Source: Candidatus Dormiibacterota bacterium (lineage in GTDB: Bacteria > Acidobacteriota > Polarisedimenticolia > Gp22-AA2). From it: 64,000 nucleotides of DNA. The stretch covers positions 1 to 64,000 of the forward strand of contig DASQAT010000055.1 of NCBI GenBank assembly GCA_035635555.1, read 5' to 3'. Each line of letters starts with the position of its first letter. The first letter of the stretch is position 1. The position numbers and the translations under genes were made by a program. The notes under the pieces are model-generated. The model did not search any database and was not told where the DNA came from. It saw nothing but the letters and a program-made list of their open reading frames with translations. This document shows positions 18,264 to 32,900 of the stretch, in pieces.

Positions 18264-21235
18264 CGGGACGACCTGACCTTCTGAAGGAGATCGACCGCGT
18301 CTTTCTGCCCTGGATCGAGCTTGAGCGATTCCTGCAGGTACTGGACCGCCTTCTCCTGCTGGTGGTCCTGCAGGTAGGAGAGGGCCAGGGCGTTGTACAG
18401 CGTCGGTGATTTCGCTCCCTTGGCGCGCGCGGTCTCCAGCGCCTGGATCGCCTCGCGCGACCGGCCGAGACGTCCCTGGGCAGCCCCGAGGTTGACCCAC
18501 GACTCGAGGTTGTCGGGCTCCTTGACGACGGCGCGGCTCAGCACGTCCACGGCATCCTGCAGGCGGCCGTGGCGACCGTACAGGGCGCCGAGGTTCGCCA
18601 TCGTCGCCGCATAGTCCGGGTCGATCACAAGCGCCCGCTTGAAGGTCTCCTCGGCGTGCGGGAAATCCTGCTTCCATTCGTAGATGAGACCCAGCCAGTT
18701 CAGATGGACCAGCGACTTGTCGTTGAGCTCCAGCCCCTTGCGCACGATCGGCTCGATGGTGAGCATCCGGGGCGTGTCCTTGTAGAGCGTGTGCAGGTCG
18801 CTGAGCGGCTCGGACAGCGCCGGGTCGAGCCTCAGGGCCTCGAGGAGCTCCTTCTCGGCCTCGTCCGCCCTCCCCTCCTTCAGAAGAAGCGAGCCGAGGG
18901 CGGCCCGGATCTCCGGCACGTCCGGGTGCTCCGCGCGCTTCTTCTCGAAGTAGCCGATCCCGTCGCGCGCCCGGCCTCCCTCGCGATAGGCGTCCCCGAG
19001 CTGGATGTAGAGCCCGTTGTGATCCGCGGGATTCTTGTCGAGGATCCCCCGCGCGACCTCGATGGCGCGATCGTGGTCCTGGCGCCCCTCCGCGACCTCC
19101 ACCTGCACGAGCAGCGCCTGGATGTACCCCGGTTGCACCTTGAGCGCCTCGTCCACCGCCGCCTGCGCCCGCGCGTAGTCCTTATTCTTCAGGAAGAGGC
19201 CGGCCTCGTTGAGATGCGCCGAGACCAGCGCCTGCCCCTGCCCCTCGTCGGCGACGGCGGAGGGAGACTTATCCGACCCGCCGGCGATGTAACCGAGGTT
19301 GCGGAGGTTCTCGACCAGCTCCTGGTCGGTGCCGCTCGAGGCGACCATCGGCCGGTTCTCCTCGAGCGATCGGCCGACCCCCTCGTAGGACGGCAGGGTG
19401 CGCACGGGAAAACTGCCGAGGAAATCGTCGCGGATCGCCTCCTTGATCACCCGTCCCGGCATGTCCTCGGCGACCGGAAGACCGGCCAGGTACAGCACCG
19501 TCGGCGCGACGTCGAGCAGGCTCGTGGTGTCGAGCTGTCCCGGCTTGATGACCGGCCCGGCGACGATCAGGATCCCGTAGCGCCGGTGCCAGAGACCCGG
19601 CTTTCCTTCGATGTAAGGCGGGTCGTCCTTCGGACGGCTGAGGCCGCTCTGGAATCCGTGGTCCGAGAGGACGAACACCACGGTGTCGGGAGACAGCTTC
19701 GCGAGGATCTCCCCCAGAAGCTGATCCTGGTAGCGGTAGTACCTCTCCACGACTTCATGGTAGCGGGCGAATTCCTCCGCCGTGACCATGTCCATCTTGG
19801 GGGGCATATAATGGGCGAAGCGGTGGCAGACCTCGTCGATCCCCTGGTAATAGATCGAGAAGAGGTCCGGCTGGCCCCGATTCAGGATGTCGAGCGCTAT
19901 CGCCTGGTACGTCCTCTGGCTGGCGAGGATCTTCGTGAGGTGGTTGACCGGCTCGCGATAGGCGCTCTTGGGGTCGTCCTCCACGCGCCGGCGCAGCCCG
20001 GCGAACTCGGCCGGCGTGACCTCGGCGAAGCGCCTGACCTCATCGAGCGTGATCGACCGATCGGACACGATGCGCGGCCGGATCTCCTTGAAATAGCCGT
20101 CCGGCCAGGTGGCGCCGTTCGCCTCCGGCTCGCTCTTGACGAACCCGAACAGGCTGTAGGCGACCCGGTCCGAGACCATGAATCCCTGCACCGGCTCCGA
20201 GGGCCAGGTGGCCCACCAGGCGATGAAGGCGGACGGCCGGCCCGCGTCCGTGAACATGTTCCAGAGCGCCTTCACCCTTCGCCAGCGACTCGAGACCGGC
20301 ACGGCCTTCCCGGTCTTGCGGTCCTCGACCAGGAAATCGACGATGCCGTGCTCCTCGGGCGGCTTCCCCGTCGCCACGCTCGTCCACAGGAGGGGGGACA
20401 GCCACGGCATCATCGTCTTCATGTTCCCCCAGGCGCCGCGCCCCCTCAGCCGCGCCAGGTTCGGCAGCAGCCCCTTCGCGATCAGCGGGTCGATAATTTC
20501 CCAGTCCGCCCCGTCCAGCCCCAGGATGGCGACCTTCACCTTCGTGTCGGACATCCGATCGTGCAGCGCGCGCGCCGTGATCGCCGCCACCGCCGCATCC
20601 GAGCCGCGCGGCCGCTGCAGGCGGAGCGTCACAGACGCGAACCCCTGCCCTTCCAGGCTTTCCTTCAGCTTCGTCTCGACGCCGGCTCCGCCCTGGCCCA
20701 GCACGAGTGACTCGGTCGTGCCGCCGGCGCCCCACTTTGAGACCAGATCCGAGGCGGCGAGGCGCGCCACGTCCTGCGGCGTCCCGCGCCCGCCGCGCGG
20801 ACCCAGGAATGCCGCCAGCGCCTGATCGTCCATCTGGAACGTGACTTCGAAGGGGATTTCGAGGTCGACCCCTTCCCTGCTCCGCACCCGCACCGACGAC
20901 TCAGCGCGGACCGCTCCCTCGGGAACCCTCACCAGACGCTGCAGCAGCGGCACGACGACGTGGCGCCCCGGCGTCAGCCGAGTCGCCGTTCCCGCCAGGG
21001 CGGTGCGCCGGAAGACCCGTTCGCCCGCGTCCACGCGAACGATCGAGGCCCACGCGAGCCATGCGCCCAGCGCGGCGACGAGCAGGGACAGGATGAGCCG
21101 CAGACGGGGTCCGCGGCCGGAAGGCGCGCCCGCTCCGCCGTGCGGAAGACCGACATTCGGCTTCCCGCCCGGAGGGGCGCCGCCGGCGCGCTTTCCGCCC
21201 GAGCGCGAGCTCATCGCGCGCACCGCGCCCGGCAT
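18260..21235 (-). CDS. SPFH/band-7-like, type I phosphodiesterase and TPR fusion protein
   Basis: The 991-residue protein has three parts. Residues about 40-62 are a transmembrane segment, followed by a prohibitin/SPFH-like domain (VDAGERVFRRTALAG, GRHVVVPLLQRLVRV, VDLEIPFEVTFQMDD) to about 225. Residues about 228-620 are an alkaline phosphatase-superfamily/type I phosphodiesterase domain, with the metal-site ILGLDGADW, the TSVATGKPPEEHGI nucleophile-region motif, VFVLSDHGFQSG and a KPGLWHRRYGIL block. Residues about 650-991 are tetratricopeptide repeats. The family hydrolyses phosphate or nucleotide diesters; the substrate here is unknown. The start at 21235 has GGAAGG 9 bases upstream; 21214 is an alternative. 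The longer open frame upstream runs into the divergent gene's promoter region and is not used. The SPFH fusion is unusual. Confidence 0.82.
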   Translation of the reverse strand: MPGAVRAMSSRSGGKRAGGAPPGGKPNVGLPHGGAGAPSGRGPRLRLILSLLVAALGAWLAWASIVRVDAGERVFRRTALAGTATRLTPGRHVVVPLLQRLVRVPEGAVRAESSVRVRSREGVDLEIPFEVTFQMDDQALAAFLGPRGGRGTPQDVARLAASDLVSKWGAGGTTESLVLGQGGAGVETKLKESLEGQGFASVTLRLQRPRGSDAAVAAITARALHDRMSDTKVKVAILGLDGADWEIIDPLIAKGLLPNLARLRGRGAWGNMKTMMPWLSPLLWTSVATGKPPEEHGIVDFLVEDRKTGKAVPVSSRWRRVKALWNMFTDAGRPSAFIAWWATWPSEPVQGFMVSDRVAYSLFGFVKSEPEANGATWPDGYFKEIRPRIVSDRSITLDEVRRFAEVTPAEFAGLRRRVEDDPKSAYREPVNHLTKILASQRTYQAIALDILNRGQPDLFSIYYQGIDEVCHRFAHYMPPKMDMVTAEEFARYHEVVERYYRYQDQLLGEILAKLSPDTVVFVLSDHGFQSGLSRPKDDPPYIEGKPGLWHRRYGILIVAGPVIKPGQLDTTSLLDVAPTVLYLAGLPVAEDMPGRVIKEAIRDDFLGSFPVRTLPSYEGVGRSLEENRPMVASSGTDQELVENLRNLGYIAGGSDKSPSAVADEGQGQALVSAHLNEAGLFLKNKDYARAQAAVDEALKVQPGYIQALLVQVEVAEGRQDHDRAIEVARGILDKNPADHNGLYIQLGDAYREGGRARDGIGYFEKKRAEHPDVPEIRAALGSLLLKEGRADEAEKELLEALRLDPALSEPLSDLHTLYKDTPRMLTIEPIVRKGLELNDKSLVHLNWLGLIYEWKQDFPHAEETFKRALVIDPDYAATMANLGALYGRHGRLQDAVDVLSRAVVKEPDNLESWVNLGAAQGRLGRSREAIQALETARAKGAKSPTLYNALALSYLQDHQQEKAVQYLQESLKLDPGQKDAVDLLQKVRSSR

Positions 21236-21332
21236 CGCAAACGGCCTTCCGGCAACATGTTTCGAGTATAGCACCCGCTCCCGGCCGCCCCCGTCGGCGG
21301 CAGGCACCCCACTTCCCGATATCCAAAAAGTA

Positions 21333-23840
21333 ATGGAATCCCCCCCGGGAGGACGCAATCTTTGTGGCGTGGCGAGCCTGAAGGCGTACGTGCGGCTGTA
21401 CATCTTTTGTGTCTGCGCGGCGGGGGTCGCGGCCCTCGCGGCGTCGTTCGTCCTGGGAGACCGGCCCGCCCTCCTGCCGCTCCTGGTCGCGATCGCGGCG
21501 GCCGTCGTGTCGTCGCCGTTCCGGATACCGCTGCCGGTCCTCGGCAACGTCTCGATCGCCTTCACGTTCGTATTCGCGACCCTGCTCCTGCTCGGCACAC
21601 CGGCCGCCGTCGTGACCGCGGCCATCTCGGGGGTGGCGGCGTCGATCCTGCGGCGCGGCGGGCGCCCTCCGGTCGTGCGCGTCCTGTTCAACGCGGCGGA
21701 GCTGTCCGTCTCGTCGGCCATCGCCGGTCTCATTTTCCACCTGGCTGGCGGCACACCGGGCCCTCTCGACCTTGGACAGGAATGGCCTGCGATCCTCCTG
21801 TCGTCCGCCGCGTTTTTCGTGGCGAACTCGTTCATCGTCGCCGGTGTCGTCAGCCTGACCGACGAGATTCCCCTGCTCGACAACTGGCGGACCAACTTCC
21901 TGTGGACCGGCCCCGGCTACGTGGCGGGGGCCCTCCTGGGGGCGACGCTGACGCTGGGAGTGCAGGGCTTCGGCCTGATGGCCCTGGGCCTGTCGCTGCC
22001 GCTCCTGTACATCCTCTATTTCTCATTGAACCTCTACGCCGAGAGGGTCGCCCAGGACCGCCGGCACGGCCGCCAGATGGCCGACCTCTATCTTTCGGTC
22101 ATCGAGGCGATGGCCCTCGCCATCGACGCGAAGGACCGCACCACCCAGCGGCACATCCGGCGCGTGCAGGCCTATGCGGTCGAGCTGGGCCGGTCGATGG
22201 GGATCTCCGAGGCGGAGCTCGAGGCGCTGAAGGCCGGGTCGCTCTTGCACGACATCGGCAAGCTCGCCGTCCCCGAGCACATCCTGTGCAAGCCCGGCCC
22301 TCTGACCCCCGAGGAGACGGAGAAGATGCGCATCCATCCGCGCATCGGCGTCGAGATCCTCGAGACCATCAACTTCCCCTTCCCTCTCACCGAGGTCGTC
22401 CGGTCGCATCATGAGAAGTGGGACGGCACCGGGTATCCCGACCGTCTCAAAGCAGAGGAGATCCCGATCACCGCCCGCATCCTGTCGGTCGTCGATTGCT
22501 TCGACGCCCTGACGTCCGACCGGCCCTACCGCAAGCCGCTCTCACAGGAGGAGGCGCTGAAGTACGTCGAGAGCGAGGCCGGCACGTCGTTCGATCCCGC
22601 GGTCGTCAAGGCGCTGGTGGGAAACCTCCCCCGGCTCCGCCTCATCGCCGAGGAGATCAACCGCTCGCACGAGACCTCTGCGGCGCCCGACAAGCGGCTC
22701 CTGACCAAGGGAACCGACCGGCTGACGCGGGACACCAACCTGCTGCGGACGTCGATCGTGGACTCGATCCACTCGGCGCAGCGCGAGCTGTTCGCCCTGT
22801 ACGAGGTCGCGCAGAGCACCGCCCGCAGCCTCAATCTCGACGAGGCGATGGGGTTCATCGCCGGCAAGATCGCGCACCTCGTCCATTACCGTTGCATCGT
22901 CCTGTACCTGTACGACGCGGATCGACGGGTCCTGGCTGCCCGCTACGTCCACGGACTGCATTCGCAGCGCCTCGGGCACCACACCATCCCCATGGGGGAG
23001 AGGATGAGCGGCTGGGCGGCGGTGCACCGGATGCCGATCCACGGCGTGGCTCACCAGGACACAGTGCTGCGGGAGGGCGGCCGGTCCGACATCGAAGAGC
23101 TTTTGCCGGACAAGACGCTGGACAGACTGGAGAGCTCGATCGTCGCGCCGCTCCTCGACGGCGACACGCTTCTGGGCGTTCTCGCCCTCTACGATCTCCG
23201 CAGCCGCCCGTACGAGGACGACAACCTGCGCGTCATCTCGATCGTCGCCAAGCACGTCGCCACCGCCGTGCGCAACGCCCTGCAGTACGGAGCCGGCCAG
23301 GGCGCCCTGATCGACCCGCTCACGCGCCTGCCGAACGCCCGGTACCTGTTCGTCTCCTTCGAGGAGGAGATCAGCCGCGCGCTTCGCCAGCAGGTGCCGC
23401 TCAGCATCATCGAGCTCGACGTCGACACCTTCAACGACGTGAACGACAAGCACGGCCACGCCGCCGGCGACCGCATCCTGCGCGAGCTGGCGCGCGTGGT
23501 GCGGGCGCAGCTTCGGGGCTGCGACACCTGCGTGCGCTACGCGGCCGACGAGTTCATCGTCATCGTCCCCGGCGTCGGCCGCCAGGAGGTGACCCGCCTG
23601 CAGAGACGCATCCAGGAGGCGATCGAGGGGCACGACTTCGCGGTCCACGGCGGCCGGCCCGCGCGCCTCTCGGTCAGCATGGGGTCGGCCTCGTTCCCCG
23701 AGGACGGAAAGTCGTTCGAAGCCCTCATCGCCGTCGCCGACGCCCGGATGTACGGGGTCAAATCATCCCGCCGCAAGGGGGATCCGGACGGATCGGGCTA
23801 CCAGCGCTTCACCGGCCGGCGCTCGGTGCCGGTGAACTGA
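21333..23840 (+). CDS. Membrane HD-GYP phosphodiesterase with GAF and degenerate GGDEF domains
   Basis: The 835-residue protein has about six to eight transmembrane helices (residues about 15-220). The HD-GYP domain follows, with SLLHDIGK (about 303) and HHEKWDGTGYP (about 358), all the hallmark residues of an active c-di-GMP phosphodiesterase. A GAF domain covers about 480-650 and a GGDEF domain about 656-810. The GGDEF signature reads AADEF (about 736), so both glycines of the active loop are replaced. The inhibitory-site RxxD (RGCD) lies the expected five residues before it. It therefore probably degrades c-di-GMP and may bind it at the I-site. The ATG at 21333 lacks a clear Shine-Dalgarno; a GTG at 21369 is in frame. 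It is divergent from the SPFH fusion gene. Confidence 0.88.
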   Translation: MESPPGGRNLCGVASLKAYVRLYIFCVCAAGVAALAASFVLGDRPALLPLLVAIAAAVVSSPFRIPLPVLGNVSIAFTFVFATLLLLGTPAAVVTAAISGVAASILRRGGRPPVVRVLFNAAELSVSSAIAGLIFHLAGGTPGPLDLGQEWPAILLSSAAFFVANSFIVAGVVSLTDEIPLLDNWRTNFLWTGPGYVAGALLGATLTLGVQGFGLMALGLSLPLLYILYFSLNLYAERVAQDRRHGRQMADLYLSVIEAMALAIDAKDRTTQRHIRRVQAYAVELGRSMGISEAELEALKAGSLLHDIGKLAVPEHILCKPGPLTPEETEKMRIHPRIGVEILETINFPFPLTEVVRSHHEKWDGTGYPDRLKAEEIPITARILSVVDCFDALTSDRPYRKPLSQEEALKYVESEAGTSFDPAVVKALVGNLPRLRLIAEEINRSHETSAAPDKRLLTKGTDRLTRDTNLLRTSIVDSIHSAQRELFALYEVAQSTARSLNLDEAMGFIAGKIAHLVHYRCIVLYLYDADRRVLAARYVHGLHSQRLGHHTIPMGERMSGWAAVHRMPIHGVAHQDTVLREGGRSDIEELLPDKTLDRLESSIVAPLLDGDTLLGVLALYDLRSRPYEDDNLRVISIVAKHVATAVRNALQYGAGQGALIDPLTRLPNARYLFVSFEEEISRALRQQVPLSIIELDVDTFNDVNDKHGHAAGDRILRELARVVRAQLRGCDTCVRYAADEFIVIVPGVGRQEVTRLQRRIQEAIEGHDFAVHGGRPARLSVSMGSASFPEDGKSFEALIAVADARMYGVKSSRRKGDPDGSGYQRFTGRRSVPVN

Positions 23841-23980
23841 GCGCGCCCGGCGCTTTTCTGACACCCGCCCCGCGAAGAAAAACCTTTGCGTCCTCAATGA
23901 ATTAGTAGTATTTTCCCGCCATTGCCTCGGGGGGAACGCCCCCGATCCAAGACACGTATGCGTCTGCGCTTCTGCCCCCG

Positions 23981-29140
<5,160 letters not shown>

Positions 29141-29224
29141 GCGACCTGGGGCAAGACCTCCCCGGATCTCAGGCTGAGTCGCTACCATCGGACTACCAGG
29201 TAAATTACCTAGACGAAGGCGATA

Positions 29225-29415
29225 TTTGAGACTTTTGCATAATCCATGAGACTAGCGTGTATCAACATCATTGTTTTTCAGTCACTTGCTTGTCGTCTCA
29301 ATTGTCAGCGACTTGAAATTAAGACTGAGACTGGCCGTAACTGACTGGTTATAATGGCCGTTGTAAGCACAGGTTCAGATCGATCGAACTGATTTCGTCT
29401 CAAGACTGTTGAGAC
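29225..29415. promoter_or_regulatory. Cluster of TGAGAC/GTCTCA sites, likely activator binding sites
   Basis: Six copies of TGAGAC or its complement lie in this less GC-rich intergenic stretch: TGAGACT at 29227 and 29247 (exactly 20 bases apart), GTCTCA at 29295, TGAGACT at 29326, and the perfect 19-base inverted repeat GTCTCAAGACTGTTGAGAC at 29397-29415. They lie about 100-300 bases upstream of the -24/-12 promoter at 29507, the usual range for sigma-54 enhancer sites. The likely binders are the Fis-type HTHs of the adjacent kinase-activators; this is inferred from position. A TATAAT at 29350-29355 within the cluster could be an alternative sigma-70 element. Confidence 0.6.
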
Positions 29416-29506
29416 TCACTTGTCGTCATGATTTCCGTTGAAGCTGTCGGCAAGTGTATTTATTTTCAATAACTTGATCCGATATGTCCAAGTACTCTTA
29501 CAAGAT

Positions 29507-29522
29507 TGGCATCACCGTTGCT
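29507..29522 (+). promoter_or_regulatory. Sigma-54 (RpoN) -24/-12 promoter of the GAIWG peptide gene
   Basis: TGGCATCACCGTTGCT matches the RpoN consensus TGGCAYRN4TTGCW at all but the seventh base (C for the purine). The GG (29508-29509) and GC (29520-29521) elements have the exact spacing. The transcription start would be near 29533, giving a 5' leader of about 52 bases before the ATG at 29585. No comparable site was noticed in the other intergenic regions I checked. Sigma-54 promoters need an AAA+ activator, and two are encoded on either side. Confidence 0.8.
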
Positions 29523-29584
29523 CTAAGGATTGGCCGAGGGTATGGGGTAGTGAACAGGCAGTCAACGGAGCGGGGAGGATGGCT

Positions 29585-29827
29585 ATGAAGAGGATGGCGA
29601 AGGTTCTCGTGGTTCTCGTGCTGGCACTGGCGCTCTGCCAGTCGGCGATGGCGGCCCCGACCCAGGGTGCCGCAATGGCGACGGCCAATTCGAACAATTC
29701 TGGCATGTTCGCGCACTTCCTCGGACTTCTCGGCGCGATCTGGGGCGAGCGTGGCGCCATCTGGGGCGACCACGGAGCCATCTGGGGCGGCCACGGGGCC
29801 ATCTGGAGCAATGACGGGGGACACTGA
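29585..29827 (+). CDS. Small secreted peptide with four GAIWGxx heptad repeats
   Basis: The 80-residue product has a classic signal peptide (MKRMAKVLVVLVLALALC, cut after ...QSAMA or nearby). A Gly/Ala/Asn-rich linker follows, then four tandem heptads, GAIWGER, GAIWGDH, GAIWGGH and GAIWSND (residues 50-77), ending GGH. The start at 29585 has GGAGG six bases upstream; an ATG at 29579 is too close to it. It forms its own transcription unit, with a -24/-12 promoter at 29507 and a strong terminator at 29865. I know of no named family. Trp-Gly repeats of the AIWG kind are, from memory, present at the C-termini of some subtilases. A self-assembling, metal-binding or signalling peptide is possible, but function is unknown. 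Confidence 0.8.
   Translation: MKRMAKVLVVLVLALALCQSAMAAPTQGAAMATANSNNSGMFAHFLGLLGAIWGERGAIWGDHGAIWGGHGAIWSNDGGH
29732..29815 (+). repeat. Four 21-base tandem repeats encoding GAIWGxx
   Basis: Four units of 21 bases sit at 29732, 29753, 29774 and 29795. Each begins GGN-GCN-ATC-TGG. The Gly-Ala-Ile-Trp codons are kept in all four while the last two codons of each unit vary (Glu-Arg, Asp-His, Gly-His, Asn-Asp), which suggests selection on the protein repeat. Synonymous differences between units show the array is not a fresh duplication. Confidence 0.85.
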
Positions 29828-29864
29828 CGACACCCTCACCCCGACGGGTCCACACACTCAAATT

Positions 29865-29896
29865 AGGGAGACCCTGACCGGGTCTCCCTTTTTTTT
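29865..29896 (+). terminator. Rho-independent terminator after the GAIWG peptide gene
   Basis: A perfect 10-base-pair stem (AGGGAGACCC at 29865-29874 with GGGTCTCCCT at 29880-29889) encloses a five-base loop and runs into eight T residues (29889-29896). It closes the peptide transcript 37 bases after its stop and insulates the next gene. Confidence 0.9.
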
Positions 29897-29944
29897 GGCT
29901 TCTGCGTAGTCGCGGTTGACAAATAGTTTTCTGAAATACTACGT

Positions 29945-32900
29945 TTGCCACCCGTGGATTCCTACCCTCGCTTACTCACCTACACGATTCTTGCGAAGCT
30001 GAATGTCGGGTCTCACGCAACCGTCTACCGAGCAAAAGCCTCGTCCGGTGAAGTCTGCGCTTTGAAGGTGTACAGGTCTTCCAGGACGCCGGGGGATCGC
30101 TCGAACGTCGAGCCATCGTCACACTTCCTCCGGGAGTTGGAGGTGCTAGCGACAACATCACACCCCAACCTTGTCAAGCTCACAGACTTCGGCAAGACCC
30201 TGGACGATCGCTCCGACTTCCTCGCAACCGAGTGGGCTGACGGGGAGGACTTTGTCACCGCCTCAAAAAAGGTATCGAGACATCATTTCTATACAATGAT
30301 CAATCAAGTCTGCGCCGGTCTCGATCATATTCATCGCAGGGGCTACGTTCATGGAGACCTGAATCCGAGTAACCTGCAAGTTACAACAAGTTCAGGGTCA
30401 ACGGCATCTGACCTTACGATCACAATCATTGATTTTGGATATGCAATGAGGAACCACACGTCCGCACCTGATGGTGTTCTCGGCAGTCCCCATTACATTG
30501 CCCCCGAAATCATCGAAGGGAGGATATGCAGCTTTGCCGCGGACTTATATTCTTTCGGCGTGATTCTCTATCAATGCATAGCAGGCGTTTTGCCCTTCAC
30601 AGGGACGGACATCGGATCTACTCTCAGGCAGCACGTTCAGCAACCCATTCCGCCTCTCACCGGCCACTCCTTACCAGAGCTACACCAGACTGTCTATCAC
30701 CTATTGTCGAAGGACCCGTCTAGGCGACCTCAATCTGCGATGGACATCTTACGTCTGATGTCGACATCCTCTCCAGACATCCCCTATCGAATTCATACGA
30801 CTCATAGTTGGCTTGGCTTGACAACGTCGGGGCCAACAATCGGCCGTGGTGAAGCCTACGAGAAAGCAATAACCTTCCTTGACAAAGCTCTTCAACCGCA
30901 CTCAACGCCGCAGCAGCATTTAATAGTCGTGGCAGGCTGTCGCGGTATCGGAAAGACGCGTTGCCTTCGGGATATCGCAATTCTCGGACTCAAAGCCGGG
31001 TACAACATTTGCAGACTCAGGCAAGACCCCTCATCAAGAGACGACGTTCGTTTGGTGAATGTGATCAAGCGCGAAGACACACCTCAAGGCGACGCACCAA
31101 CCTTGATAGTCAAGGACGACATCGACTTGGATCTTCTTTCCGCGCTGAGGCGCGAGAGTCCTCCACCCTACCCTCGCACAAGGCCTTCTCACGTTTACGT
31201 CCTAGCCGTAGACAGCTCCACGTATTCCCTTCGTGACATCCTCGCGACCGTCGCTCAACTTGGAGGTCTGTTGCTACAGCTAACCCCCCTCGGCTTGAGA
31301 GACACTGAGCTCCTAATTCAACAGACGCTGGGACTCACAACGGTTGCGCCGGATGTCCTTGACCTGTGCGGCAAGGAAACCGGAGGCAATCCTTGGCTCT
31401 TGTCCAGACTGTTAACGACACTTCTTGACAGCCAGAACCTCGTCATAAAGGGCGGCTCGCTATGTCTGGGAGAAGACTTCACTCAAGCCACCAACACAGA
31501 TGTCATGTCAGAGTATTTGCAACCCGTATGTAGTTCCCTCATCGGCAGCAAGGGCGACCTTGCCTCGCTTCTCGCCGCGTCCGAGTGTCAACTGTCCTTG
31601 GAAGATCTAGCACAGCTCACTGATACCAACCCCTCGGAGATCCGCGAATCCTTCGAAGACCTCGTAGAGCAGGGTGTCTTGATTACCGATCCGGATGACG
31701 TATCGTTGGTACGTTTGGCAAACGGTGTTCTGGCAAAGGCTGTCCTTAGGTCACTTCCCCACTGTGAGAAGCGGGACCTCCACGGTCGCCTCGGCCGCTG
31801 GTACGTTGCTCATCCACAACTAGAAAGAAGTATGGAGCGGGCCGCTCAACATTTCTATGCGGCCGAAATGAAGGAGGAGGCCACGCAATACTCCCTCCTT
31901 GCTGCGCGGGCAGCGGAAGAGCACTGCGATCATCGAGTAGCGGGGATCCTTTATACGCGAGTGTTATCAATGGAGCCCGAGAACCGGGATATACGGACGC
32001 TGGCAACGCTCGGGCTAGCTCGCGTTGAGCACGCGCTCGGGGCTTCCCGAGAGGCCCTTGACCGCTTGAATGGTTTTTCGTTGGTAACCATCTTACCTAC
32101 TGCCACCCTAATCGAGTTGGAGCTTCAGAGATGCAAGGCGGCGGATTTCCTCGGTGACTACTCACAGATGGAGAAGGCAGCGCAGTCTGCTTTCGATCTG
32201 TCTAATGTAGCCTCACTTCATCGAGAGTCAATTGAAGCAACCATCGCTCTCGGCCTTGCCCAATGCCGACTAGGGGATAGGCACAATGGGCTTTCCCGTC
32301 TCATTAGGGCCACCGTCAAGGCTCGCAGACATAACATGACCGACACGCTATCCACAACCCTTGGAGAAATCGCGGCCTGTCATTGGAAGAATGGAGAGTA
32401 TCTGCGCGCGTTGAAATACCAGCGACGATCCGTTGCTCTTCGAGGTGGCCAGCGCCAGGACGTCAAAAGCGCTTTCGCTTCAAGTAGAGTCGGGATTATC
32501 TTGTCTGACCTTGGCATGTATTCCAAGGCAAGAAGCGTTCATACACATGGACGAGGAATTGCAGCCCAACTGGAGGACAGGATATTGGCTGGGATGACGT
32601 GGAATAACATCGGTGAGACCTACAGAGCACAGGGTCGGTGGAAGGCTGCCCTCAAATGTTACAGATCCGCGCTTGAGGTCATGTCAGAGTTGAGAGCTAG
32701 TAGCTGGTCTTTGCCTGTTAACTGCAACATTGCCGATGTCCTCATCAGATCCGGATACTACGCCGGGTCGCACGCGGAGCTGAGAAATCACCTTGCTTTA
32801 TCTCGCCATCAATCTTCTGTTGATTTGACGTGTGATACCTTGAACGCTTGGGCGCTATTGCTATTAATGACTGGCCGTTCGGATCTCTCAGCTCGGATAT

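Noticed and set aside
29732-29815. 21-base tandem array as a CRISPR-like repeat
   Set aside because: Units are contiguous without spacers and preserve codons of a repeat peptide, so it is coding.
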